Shown here piece by piece: positions 1-7,763 of a DNA stretch of 39,256 bases. The stretch spans positions 1 through 39,256 of the forward strand of contig JACPPF010000174.1 of assembly GCA_016191165.1 (NCBI GenBank), in the 5' to 3' direction. Within the stretch, counting starts at the first letter, position 1, and each line of letters opens with the position of its first letter. The notes under the pieces were generated by a model. The model did no database searches, was not told where the DNA came from, and saw only the letters and a program-made list of their open reading frames with translations. The DNA is from Planctomycetota bacterium. Lineage in GTDB: Bacteria; Planctomycetota; Planctomycetia; Gemmatales; Gemmataceae. The position numbers were made by a program, and so were the translations under genes.

Positions 1-1
1 C

Positions 2-127
2 GAGATCTTGCAAATTCTCAGCATCACGCTTTTCGAGAAAACCCAGCTTTTTACCATGTTAAACGCACTCGGCGAACAGAAGGAAAAAACGCCCAGTCAT
101 AAACAGTTGACACTATTCGACATATAA
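2..127 (+). CDS. IS4-like transposase, C-terminal end only (runs off left edge)
   Basis: The frame is open from the left edge and encodes about 41 residues before a TAA at 125-127. It contains ILQILSITLFEKTQLFTML and ends in QLTLFDI. A segment like LQxLSxTLFEKT followed by a terminal NQLxLFD-type tail is what I recall of IS4-family DDE transposases. The catalytic part lies outside the window, so activity cannot be judged. The gene ends about 120 bases from the 3' end of rnpB, and no terminal inverted repeat can be defined from this end alone. The family call is from memory of the C-terminal pattern and is moderately sure. Confidence 0.5.
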   Translation, partial: EILQILSITLFEKTQLFTMLNALGEQKEKTPSHKQLTLFDI

Positions 128-250
128 CCGGACAGTAGTGAAAGAGGCTGGCAAAACTTCAAGCCTCGGCAGGCGCCGCGACATTCCAGCATCGCTCAAG
201 TTTGAACGTGACAAGACTAACGGGCGCGCGCGGCCGTTGGAAGGGACGCA

Positions 251-798
251 GGAAACCTCCGCAAGCCGGCGTGTAAGCCGGGTTCTGTCCGAGGTTGCCC
301 TCGCGACGGTCATTTATCTAGGCGCCGCGTTGCCGCGGCGCTCGAGCAGCCTACCCGGAAGTCATGACGGATCGGACCGTTCCTGCTTCCTTATTTGGCC
401 TTGCTCCCGGTGGGGTTTGCCGAGCCAGCCGGTCACCCGGCTGCTGGTGGGCTCTTACATTAAGAAGCTTTCGCTCCCCCACCATTTCACCCTTACCGTG
501 GTTGTGGTGGGTGGTGAGTGATGGGTGGTGCGTCGGCGAATCGATGATCCGCCACTCACCACTCGCCACTCGCCACCCACCACTGACCAAGGCGGTATCT
601 TTCTGTTGCACTTTCCCTATCCTTGCCTGGCGCCCTCACACCCCCTCTCTCAGGGAGAGGAGTAGGGGGTGAGGGCGCCAGGCTTGGACGGTGGGCGTTA
701 CCCACCACCGAGGTCCGAGGGAGCCCGGACTTTCCTCTCTTCAGCCTGGGGTTGCCAGACCGAACAGCGACCGTCCTGCCGACTCGCGGAGGTCTTCC
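251..798 (-). ncRNA. rnpB: RNase P RNA, bacterial class A, with enlarged helices
   Basis: This is the catalytic RNA of RNase P, which removes 5' leaders from tRNA precursors. On the minus strand the universal core is present in order: GAGGAAAGTCCGGGC (723-737), GTGCAACAGA (602-611), GGTAAGGGTGAAA (485-497), GGAGCAAGGCCAAATA (392-407) and ACAGAACCCGGCTTA (274-288). The ends pair as helix P1: the 5' segment at about 784-798 with the 3' segment at about 251-265, roughly 15 pairs including G-U. The RNA is about 548 nt, against about 377 in E. coli. The extra length sits in P9, which carries a palindromic repeat at 625-683, and in P12, a long GT-rich arm at about 498-592. P13 (about 450-485) is also longer than in E. 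coli. The ends are estimated from P1 pairing. Confidence 0.95.
625..683. repeat. Palindromic repeat forming the P9 arm of rnpB
   Basis: GCCTGGCGCCCTCAC at 625-639 is the exact reverse complement of 669-683. The inner part (640-668) folds further through CCCCTCTCT and GGAGAGG segments. The core resembles the hairpin at 5440-5458 and the GGGAGAGG/GGGTGAGGG type of dispersed extragenic palindrome. It lies between helix P8 and the conserved GTGCAACAGA segment of the RNase P RNA, so it must be transcribed as part of that RNA. Confidence 0.75.
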
Positions 799-799
799 T

Positions 800-808
800 A
801 TTGTAGCA
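800..808 (-). promoter_or_regulatory. Extended -10 promoter for rnpB
   Basis: The minus strand reads TGCTACAAT, an extended -10 (TGn plus TACAAT). It sits immediately before the expected 5' end of the RNase P RNA at about 798 or slightly inside it. No strong -35 is visible at standard spacing. Confidence 0.55.
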
Positions 809-836
809 CGACGCGGGCAATGCGACGTGAAATCGC

Positions 837-866
837 TTGACCATGCCCGCGCGCCGGCCTTATACT
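837..866 (+). promoter_or_regulatory. Sigma70-like promoter upstream of the TPR gene pair
   Basis: TTGACC (837-842) and TATACT (861-866) are separated by 18 bases. Both hexamers differ from consensus at one position. The element lies 57 bases before the ATG at 923 and points toward it. It would transcribe divergently from rnpB. Confidence 0.65.
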
Positions 867-922
867 GAATCAATCAGGATCTTCGTTTCGCTCCCGCCTT
901 GGCAGGGTCGAGATCATCCGCC

Positions 923-3900
923 ATGAAAAGAACTCTCGTCACGTTGGCGCTACTCCTGCTCTGGAGCAGCGCCGGTTCGCTCCGGGCCCAGGAGACTCCA
1001 GAGAATGAACTGGAACTGGTGCGCAACTTGCGCCTCAAGGGGTGGAACGATTTCGCGCGCGCCAAGATTGACGAACTACTCAAGCGCAACCATCCGACGC
1101 TCAACGCCGCGTTGCCGCTGGAATTGGCTCGCCTCAACATTGCCGAGGCCAGGCAGAAGGATCCCGCCCAGCGTGCCGGCCCGTTCCTTGCTGCCCGCGC
1201 GCAGCTTGAGGATTTCATCAAGAGGAACTCGGGCAAGGTCGAGGCGGCGCTGGCGTCGGTGGAACTGGCGCGGTTGACTTCTTACCACGCGCAGGCGATC
1301 CTCGCGACCGCCATGCGCGAGGAAGATGACCGCAGCCGGCACGAAAAGGCCCGGCCCGCCGAGGTCAAGTTCAAGCAGGCCGGTGTCGATCTGCAAGCGG
1401 CGCTCAAGGCGCTGGACGCGGCGCTGGCGAACCCGGCCAACGAGAAAATCAAAAATCTCATCGCCCGCGAACAAAAACGAACCCGATTCGACCTGGCAAT
1501 CAACGTCTACGATCAGGCCCGCACCTACATCGACAAGAGCAAGGACGCCGTCAATTTCGCCCGCGCCAAGACCATGGAGAAAGCCCGCGTCGATCTGGTC
1601 GCCCTGCGCGGCGACGAATCCACCGAGGTCGGCTGGCTCGCCAACGCCTGGCTCATGAAAATCGGCATGGAGCAAACCACCCCGGCTGACGTCAACACCT
1701 ACTACGAATTCATCATGAAACGCAGAGACGAAAAGGACTACCAGCCCGACATCCAGCCCGCGGTTCGCCTGGTGCGCTATTTTCACCTGCAAGACCTCAC
1801 GCTGCCCCGGCCCGAAGAACCCGAAACCCTCGGCGGCAACGCCATTGCCTCCAAGGCTGGCCTCAAGCCCACGCCGATGCAACGCCTCATCCTGGTCCAA
1901 AAAGAAGGTGAAGCCTGGCTCAGCGCCTATCCCGCCCATCTCAAAACCAGCGAGGGCCAGGGCGTCCTCTACGAAACCGCCATGGCCTACATGAGACACG
2001 GCCTCATGCTTGAGGACGCCAAGAAATCCCCCAACGCCCAGTTCGACTCCGCCATCAAGCGATTCGACCAACTCGCCGGGCTCGATGGCGACCTTTCCGA
2101 ACGCGCTCGCCAGATGAGTATGTCGGTCAAGTTCAAACGCCTTGACGTGAACGCCGAATTGACGACGTTCGATGAGTTCATGATGAAAGCACTCATCGAA
2201 CGCAAGCAAGTTATCGCCCTGTCGCAGGAGTTGGCGAACGGGAAGGGGGACAAAAAAAAGCTGGCAAGCGACCGCCAAAAGGCCCTCGCGAAGGTGATCC
2301 GCTCCCTCCACCGGGCGCTGATCTTGGCAACGCCGAGCACGCCGGTGAGCCGGGTCGATGAGGCGCGCTTTTATTTGTGCGGCGCGTTTCAGGTGTCGGG
2401 CGATCTGCACCGCGCGGCGATCGTGGCGGAATCGCTGGCAAAAGCCCGTGCCAGTCGCCGCGCCGCCGAGGGGGCCTCAACCGCCATCCAGATTTATGCC
2501 GCGATGTACAACAGTAAACCCACCGATCAGGTCGTCCGCCAGCGCCTGCTCGACATGATCGACTTCGTGCTGTCGCCGGAAAATCAACGGGCCTGGGCCT
2601 CCGACACCGTCACCTCGATGGCCCATTACCACATCGCCATGGCCAACCGCGGCGTCAGTCCCAAGAAGGCGATCGAGCACCTGGAAAAACTGTCCAAGGA
2701 CTTCATCGATTACACCTACACGCAGGGACAACTCGCCTTCATCGCCGAGGACGCCAGGCAAAAGACCGACGACCCCAAGGAAAAGGCGTTCTACCTCGCC
2801 GCCGCCAAGGCCGCCATCAACCGCATGCCGAGGATCCGTGCCGCGACCGATTCGTCCAGCGTAGCCACCATGTACTTCTTCGCCAAACTAAAAATGCCAG
2901 AATACCTTTATTCCGAGGCCATGGCCGAGTTGAACGCCAAAGAAGAGCTCAAGGCGGCCGCGAAATGCGGCGAGATGAAAGCCTACGTGAAGGCTTTGCA
3001 GGACGAATTCGAAAAGATGCAGGGCGTTTCCATCACGCCGGGAAATCGCGAACAGCTCGATTTCACGATCCACATCATGCTCAAGTATGCCGATCTCGGA
3101 TTGGCCGAGGTGAAATTCCGCTCGGCGTCCAAGGATCGGTTCGATCAGGTTCTCGACGCAACCAGGACCGTGGTCACCGAGTCGTTAAAAAAGGCCGCTG
3201 CCACGCCCCCTGGCAAGACGATTAACCTGCGCGACTACCGTGTCACCAGCGATATCCTCAGCCTGGCCTTGCGCGCCAACGTGCAGAAGGGCGACATCGT
3301 CAAGGGCAAGGCCATCCTGGACGTCCTGCAGCGCCTGGCCGACGAAAAGGGCGTCCCGCGCTCGGGCAATGTCGTTGGCGTTCTCCTCAACGACATCGCC
3401 GGGCAGATCAAACGCATGAAGGACGGCAACGATTCGACCCTGAAAACCACCAAGAGCAACTACGTCGCGTTCCTCGACCTCATCTCCAAGGAATATGAAA
3501 CCAAGGGTTTCGACAACAACGCCGCCATGCTGCTGGCGCGCGCCTACAACAGCCTCGACCTCCCGTCCAACGCGGCTAGGCTGTTCGCCAAAGTGAAGGC
3601 GCCGGAAATCCTTGACAAGGTGATCCCGAAGAAAGACCCGAAGGCTACTCCCGAGGCCGAGCAGGAGCGGTTGAAGATGGAACAAGAACTGGGCCGCTAC
3701 TGGGCTGCCCAGATCGAATACATCCGCGCCCTGCGCGACGCAAAGGACCCGGCCTCACTCAAAAAGGCCGAGCTGGCCGCGGACGCGATGATCAAACACA
3801 AAAACGGCCGCTTCAAGCTTCAGGCCACAGTCGAGAAGAACCACTTGATCGAAGAAAACGTTCTCGTCAAGGGCCAGCCGCGCTACCGCGAGGCCTACGT

Positions 3901-4312
3901 TGGCTGGGCCGCGTTTCTCAAGATCCCGTCGGTTTCCGGCCAAAACCTGGCCAACAAGGACGTGCAGAAGCTGTACTTCCCGGGGTACTTTCACGCGAGC
4001 CGGACTCTGTTCAAGGTTGCCAAGGAAGACCCAAAGATCATGAATCGGCCGAAGCTGATCACGTCGTCGGCCATGATGGCGATCAAGCTGGAATTCGCCC
4101 AGACCAAGGATGGCTGGGAGATCGCCCGGCCGCTTTACGAAAAATTGTTCAAGGAAAAAGGCTACGAGGACTTCAAGAAGGAATACGATCGACTCAAGAA
4201 GGAGCGAAAAGGAATGTCATTTCATTGGCCGAGACCGTCTGGCCGTTTCCTAATCGCCTGGCTACAGGCAAATGCCAAGCCGCAAGCGGCACGGGAAGGA
4301 AAAAAATCATGA
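923..4312 (+). CDS. Large exported TPR-like repeat protein
   Basis: The protein has 1129 residues and begins with a signal peptide (MKRTLVTLALLLLWSSAGSL, then RAQ). The rest is almost entirely helical and rich in Ala, Lys, Leu and Glu, with degenerate TPR/HEAT-like helix pairs and no catalytic motif I recognise. A TTG at 899 in the same frame would add eight residues, but the ATG at 923 puts the signal peptide at the N-terminus. The stop overlaps the ATG of the next gene (ATGA at 4309-4312), so the two are probably co-translated. A promoter-like element lies at 837-866. I infer a periplasmic scaffold or repeat protein; there is no specific function to name. Confidence 0.85.
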   Translation: MKRTLVTLALLLLWSSAGSLRAQETPENELELVRNLRLKGWNDFARAKIDELLKRNHPTLNAALPLELARLNIAEARQKDPAQRAGPFLAARAQLEDFIKRNSGKVEAALASVELARLTSYHAQAILATAMREEDDRSRHEKARPAEVKFKQAGVDLQAALKALDAALANPANEKIKNLIAREQKRTRFDLAINVYDQARTYIDKSKDAVNFARAKTMEKARVDLVALRGDESTEVGWLANAWLMKIGMEQTTPADVNTYYEFIMKRRDEKDYQPDIQPAVRLVRYFHLQDLTLPRPEEPETLGGNAIASKAGLKPTPMQRLILVQKEGEAWLSAYPAHLKTSEGQGVLYETAMAYMRHGLMLEDAKKSPNAQFDSAIKRFDQLAGLDGDLSERARQMSMSVKFKRLDVNAELTTFDEFMMKALIERKQVIALSQELANGKGDKKKLASDRQKALAKVIRSLHRALILATPSTPVSRVDEARFYLCGAFQVSGDLHRAAIVAESLAKARASRRAAEGASTAIQIYAAMYNSKPTDQVVRQRLLDMIDFVLSPENQRAWASDTVTSMAHYHIAMANRGVSPKKAIEHLEKLSKDFIDYTYTQGQLAFIAEDARQKTDDPKEKAFYLAAAKAAINRMPRIRAATDSSSVATMYFFAKLKMPEYLYSEAMAELNAKEELKAAAKCGEMKAYVKALQDEFEKMQGVSITPGNREQLDFTIHIMLKYADLGLAEVKFRSASKDRFDQVLDATRTVVTESLKKAAATPPGKTINLRDYRVTSDILSLALRANVQKGDIVKGKAILDVLQRLADEKGVPRSGNVVGVLLNDIAGQIKRMKDGNDSTLKTTKSNYVAFLDLISKEYETKGFDNNAAMLLARAYNSLDLPSNAARLFAKVKAPEILDKVIPKKDPKATPEAEQERLKMEQELGRYWAAQIEYIRALRDAKDPASLKKAELAADAMIKHKNGRFKLQATVEKNHLIEENVLVKGQPRYREAYVGWAAFLKIPSVSGQNLANKDVQKLYFPGYFHASRTLFKVAKEDPKIMNRPKLITSSAMMAIKLEFAQTKDGWEIARPLYEKLFKEKGYEDFKKEYDRLKKERKGMSFHWPRPSGRFLIAWLQANAKPQAAREGKKS

Positions 4313-5430
4313 TTCAACGAGCTCTTCTCATCGCTTTGTCGCTCGTCGCCGCCGTTGGCCTGTCCGCGCGGGCGGACGTCGTTCACGTTCGTGGCCGGGA
4401 AAAGCCGATCACGGGGACGGTGACAAAGGAAACGGCGGACAGCGTCACGGTAACGCCTTCGGGCGTGAAGAAAAAGCCGGAAGTGATTCCGAGCGGCGAC
4501 GTGCTTGACATTCAGTACGAGACGGTCAAGCCGAGCACCTTGAACGTGCTCGGCGGTGCCTTCCGGGATGCGAAGGATTCCGAGAAGCAATCGATCGACG
4601 GCGCCACGAAAGAAGCTCGCAGGAAGGCCCTTGCGGTCGCGATTGTCAAATACCTGGAGACGCTGAAGAAGATGGATCGCGTGACGCAAGGCCAACGCTA
4701 TGCCGCCCGTCATTTTCAGTACAAGGTCGCGGTGCTCACGCTAAAACAGGCCCAGATCGAGCAGTTCCCTTTGGACAAGGCGATACAGCGTCTGAACGAA
4801 TTCAAGAAGGATTTTCCCAATAGCTGGCAGATTCACACCGTCATGCCGACGCTGGCGCAGCTCCATTTGGAGGCCGGTGAGTACAAGGAGGCGCAGGCCG
4901 TCTTCGAGGAAATGTCCGTGATGCCGGAGCTGCCGCCGGCGGTTCGCAGCGAGGCCGAGCTGAAGGTCGTGCGTGTCCTGGTAAAGTCGGGCAAGGTGGC
5001 CGACGCCCAGACCAAGCTCAACGCGCTGGAGAAGAAGGCCGGTACGGACAAGCTTTTTCTTTCGCGAGTACGGATGGAACGCGCCAGTGTGCTGGTCAGC
5101 CTGAAGAAGATCGACGCCGCCATCCCCATCCTCAAACAGGTTGTCGCGGAAAACGAGGACCGGACGATCAAGGCCATCGCCCACAACACGCTCGGCGAAT
5201 GCCTTTTCAAGAGCGAGAAATATGGCGAGGCACTGTGGGAGTTCCTCTGGGTCGACGCCGTTTTCAATAACGAACCGGCACAACAAGCCAAGGCCCTTTA
5301 CTTTCTTACCAAAACCTTTGAGAAGCTGGGCAACGGCGAACGCGCCCAGGAGTGCCGTGAAATGCTCCTCAACGGCAAACGATTCACCGGCACCGAATAC
5401 CAGCGCCTGATGGCCGCCAAAACGAAGTAG
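4309..5430 (+). CDS. Exported TPR protein with N-terminal small beta domain
   Basis: This 373-residue protein starts with a signal peptide (MIQRALLIALSLVAAVGLSA, then RAD). A short beta-rich segment follows at about residues 25-65 (VVHVRGREKPITGTVTKE, later IPSGDVLDIQYE), resembling the small domains found before TPR arrays in planctomycete proteins. The remainder is helix-pair repeats with alanine patterns typical of TPRs, for example HNTLGECLFKSEKYGEALWE near residue 290. The ATG overlaps the preceding stop as ATGA and has a GGAAGGA ribosome site about ten bases upstream. Longer in-frame starts within the upstream gene would bury the signal peptide. It probably works with the upstream TPR protein in the periplasm. 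Confidence 0.85.
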   Translation: MIQRALLIALSLVAAVGLSARADVVHVRGREKPITGTVTKETADSVTVTPSGVKKKPEVIPSGDVLDIQYETVKPSTLNVLGGAFRDAKDSEKQSIDGATKEARRKALAVAIVKYLETLKKMDRVTQGQRYAARHFQYKVAVLTLKQAQIEQFPLDKAIQRLNEFKKDFPNSWQIHTVMPTLAQLHLEAGEYKEAQAVFEEMSVMPELPPAVRSEAELKVVRVLVKSGKVADAQTKLNALEKKAGTDKLFLSRVRMERASVLVSLKKIDAAIPILKQVVAENEDRTIKAIAHNTLGECLFKSEKYGEALWEFLWVDAVFNNEPAQQAKALYFLTKTFEKLGNGERAQECREMLLNGKRFTGTEYQRLMAAKTK

Positions 5431-5439
5431 CGATTTTCT

Positions 5440-5458
5440 CCTCTCCCTCCGGGAGAGG
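5440..5458. repeat. Hairpin downstream of the TPR operon
   Basis: CCTCTCCC and GGGAGAGG are exact complements around a TCC loop. It lies ten bases after the TPR stop and could end that transcript, but no U-run follows. The sequence matches the core of the palindrome in rnpB. A second hairpin, CCGGTTGCC/GGCGACCGG, follows at about 5489-5509 and ends in GGCTAAACG, an end shared with the repeats at 9009 and 24619. Confidence 0.55.
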
Positions 5459-5516
5459 GGCCGAGGGTGGGTCGTTTCCCGCGCCCTCCGGTTGCCGAAG
5501 GCGACCGGCTAAACGA

Positions 5517-6599
5517 TTACGGCCTCAAGATTTTGCCAAGGACCTTGACGCCGGTGGTTCCGTGCCAGACATGCCCGCCGTCAAAGCGATCGACGATCAC
5601 GCGGCCTTCAACGCCCAGCGCCTTGTAGGCGCGGCGCTGCCGGCGCAAGATTTCCTCGGCCCAGGTCGCGTCGATCAACCCATCCCTGGCGCCGACCTCC
5701 CAGACACATTCGCGCGGCGCGATCAACGATGCAATCTCCGGCACATCGCCGAACTTGAGCAAGCCGGGAATGATCTGCGCCCCGCAGCTATACGGCCGGC
5801 TTACCCGCTCCTGCATCGCGTTCAGGGCGCCGGAGATGACGCAGACTTTCACGCGCGGTTCCAGGGCGGCGGTCAGCATCGTCATGCGCCCACCGTAAGA
5901 GAGCCCGACGCAACCGATGCGCCCGGGATCGACGGCCTCGTGCTGGGCCAATAGCTCCAGTGCCCAAAGGCAATCGCGCAGGTTTTCGCCCATCAGCGTT
6001 TTGCCCAGGATGGACATGCGGATGAAGACGTCAGCGCACGGATCCTGTTTGCCGAACGCCTCGCGCTTGCCAAGCCGATCGCCGAACGGCGTCAAGCAAG
6101 GCACGGCGACGACGTAACCGAGCCGGACGAGTTGTCGGCCGTAATCGTAGTTGCTGTTCTTGATCGCCTTGGCGACCCCGGGCAGATCGTCGCGCCCGGC
6201 AACGGGGTGATGCCCGTGGGCGCCGTGGCCGTGAATGGCGAGGATCGCGGGGCGTTTGCCCTTTTTGCCTTTTGGAACCAACAGGTAAACCGGCAAGGGC
6301 GGATAGCCGTCCGCGGTCATTTGCATGTCCATGCGCCAGTGGTCGTCGAGCTCGCTGGTCACAACACTCGCCCGCCATCGTTTTGGTGGCGCGTGGACAC
6401 CGAGGAGTTCCTTCACCTTGGCGGCGAAATGCTTTTGCCAATCCTGGCATTCGGCTGCGGTGTTGCCCTTGAAGCGCATCGCGAGTTGGGCGGCTTTGAC
6501 GTCGGCGTTGAGGCGGAGGCATACCGGTGGGACAGGCTCCTTTGCCGTGACGAGCAGTGGCCCAAGCAATCCTGCCAACAAGGCAATGCGAATGCGCAT
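5517..6599 (-). CDS. Exported alpha/beta hydrolase (acetyl xylan esterase / dienelactone hydrolase type)
   Basis: The protein has 360 residues and begins MRIRIALLAGLLGPLLVTAK, a signal peptide. The alpha/beta-hydrolase fold is shown by the oxyanion-hole strand ILAIHGHGAHG, the nucleophile elbow CVGLSYGGRMT (Ser in GxSxGG), an acid-bearing segment GARDGLIDATW and the final histidine in FDGGHVWHG. The arrangement is that of AXE1 and dienelactone-hydrolase relatives common in planctomycetes, so an ester or sugar-ester substrate is likely but not shown. A longer in-frame start at 6632 adds 11 residues and hides the signal peptide, so the ATG at 6599 was chosen. It lies 13 bases after the PIN gene on the same strand and may share its transcript. 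Confidence 0.85.
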   Translation of the reverse strand: MRIRIALLAGLLGPLLVTAKEPVPPVCLRLNADVKAAQLAMRFKGNTAAECQDWQKHFAAKVKELLGVHAPPKRWRASVVTSELDDHWRMDMQMTADGYPPLPVYLLVPKGKKGKRPAILAIHGHGAHGHHPVAGRDDLPGVAKAIKNSNYDYGRQLVRLGYVVAVPCLTPFGDRLGKREAFGKQDPCADVFIRMSILGKTLMGENLRDCLWALELLAQHEAVDPGRIGCVGLSYGGRMTMLTAALEPRVKVCVISGALNAMQERVSRPYSCGAQIIPGLLKFGDVPEIASLIAPRECVWEVGARDGLIDATWAEEILRRQRRAYKALGVEGRVIVDRFDGGHVWHGTTGVKVLGKILRP

Positions 6600-6612
6600 C
6601 GCAGACCCCCAA

Positions 6613-7032
6613 TCACGCGACCGGGTTGACAACGGTTACTCCGTCGTAATCGGTTCCAGGATCCAGATCCTCGGTATACAAAATGTCAATGGCAGCATCC
6701 TTGCATGCGGCAAGCAACATACTATCCCATTGTTGCAGGCTGAAGCGTGAGAATAGATTCATCGAGAGCTGGAAAACCCGCGCCGTGGGCAGAATCAGCG
6801 GAAACATGGCGAGTACATCACGGAAGTTGGTTTCGACATCCGTCCCACTCACCCGCCCGGCCGTCTCCCATCTTCGCAGGCAATTCAAAAATTCGCCGGC
6901 CACCTGCCACAACAAAACGGTATCAGTCGGCGTTTGACGGAGGCGTCCCAAAAGTTGCTGGGCCTTGGCTTGCTTGACGGGGTCGTCAGCGTCGAACGCG
7001 CAGACGAACACGTTGGTGTCAACGGCGTTCAT
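6613..7032 (-). CDS. PIN-domain protein (VapC-like RNase)
   Basis: The product has 139 residues. It starts MNAVDTNVFVCAFDADD, the first beta strand and catalytic Asp of PIN domains. An acidic helix follows (WQVAGEFLNCLRRW), then QQWDSMLLAACKDA and ILYTEDLDPG, which carry the remaining conserved acidic positions. PIN domains are Mg-dependent RNases and most often are VapC toxins. The ATG at 7032 lies inside the last 14 bases of the upstream Mrr-like gene; upstream ATG and other in-frame starts (7041, 7086) would only lengthen the overlap and precede the conserved strand. No classical small antitoxin gene is present: the upstream neighbour is a 224-residue nuclease-like protein. Whether that protein acts as its partner is inference. 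Confidence 0.8.
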   Translation of the reverse strand: MNAVDTNVFVCAFDADDPVKQAKAQQLLGRLRQTPTDTVLLWQVAGEFLNCLRRWETAGRVSGTDVETNFRDVLAMFPLILPTARVFQLSMNLFSRFSLQQWDSMLLAACKDAAIDILYTEDLDPGTDYDGVTVVNPVA

Positions 7033-7693
7033 GCAACTCATCCCGTTTGAAATGCAGCCCGCCCGCATGAATTGGCCGCGCGCCAAGGCGCATCTTGATC
7101 GACTCCCACGGATCGTCCGCGCCGGCCGACGTCATCCTACGCGCGAGTAAGAGCCCAAAGTCGGCCATCGCGGCAGTTTCGAAAGATTCGCCCTTCGCCT
7201 CGGTTCCCGAAAAATCCACCCACCGCTCCGCAACGATCATTCGGCGACGCGTTTCTTCAGCGCCATGTTGGTGGTTCCGATGGGGCACAGGCGTTTTTTT
7301 GAGCATATACAGGCTTATTCCAAGTTTCTTGGCAAGTTCAATCGCACCCTGTTGAAAACCGATTGTTGTCATTAACGAGCCCACCGTGCGGCCCAGGCCG
7401 ATTTCTTGAAGGTTGCATTGCAGTTCCCGAACGTCGTCGATTTCAACCTTTCTGTGGTTCTTATGCTTGCATTCCCAAAGCCAAATCAGGAATGGTTCGG
7501 AATCGCCTTGCCCGCGTGCTTCCAGCGCCACCTCGATCTTGACCATGCTACCGGGAGTCAGCCCCGCGTATTGCGGGCCACGCAAAACTTTTGCAATTCC
7601 AGTGAATGGAAAACAACCGGACGTAAGAGCCTTGTTCAAGGCCTCGTAAACTTCGTCCTCGAAACTGAGCCACATTGCTTCATGAACGGACAT
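7019..7693 (-). CDS. Mrr-like restriction endonuclease-fold protein
   Basis: This 224-residue protein shows the PD-(D/E)xK pattern of Mrr-type nucleases. A beta strand with acidic residues (VKIEVALEARG, about residues 51-61) is followed by WLWECKHKN with the ExK pair at Glu74/Lys76. Further on comes GFQQGAIELAKKLGI, which resembles the QxxxxA-type helix of Mrr. An N-terminal helix (LSFEDEVYEALNKAL) is also typical of the fold. No DNA-recognition domain or methyltransferase is nearby, so it is not a standard restriction system. It overlaps the PIN gene by 14 bases. Start at ATG 7693; ATG 7675 is an alternative. Its target is unknown; it could cut, bind or only regulate. Confidence 0.72.
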   Translation of the reverse strand: MSVHEAMWLSFEDEVYEALNKALTSGCFPFTGIAKVLRGPQYAGLTPGSMVKIEVALEARGQGDSEPFLIWLWECKHKNHRKVEIDDVRELQCNLQEIGLGRTVGSLMTTIGFQQGAIELAKKLGISLYMLKKTPVPHRNHQHGAEETRRRMIVAERWVDFSGTEAKGESFETAAMADFGLLLARRMTSAGADDPWESIKMRLGARPIHAGGLHFKRDELHERR

Positions 7694-7763
7694 AGGGACA
7701 CACGGAGTTTGGTTTGTTACTTACTTTGTGGATTGTACCTGGCGCCGGGACGAAACAGAAGGG

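Noticed and set aside
498-592. GT-rich repeat-like segment with open frames on both strands, considered as a small gene
   Set aside because: It is the P12 arm of the RNase P RNA, flanked by conserved core segments on both sides.
1076-2410. Long minus-strand open frame of about 440 codons inside the large TPR gene
   Set aside because: It lies wholly antisense to a gene with signal peptide, promoter and operon partner. Long antisense frames are expected in GC-rich DNA, and its translation shows no motif.
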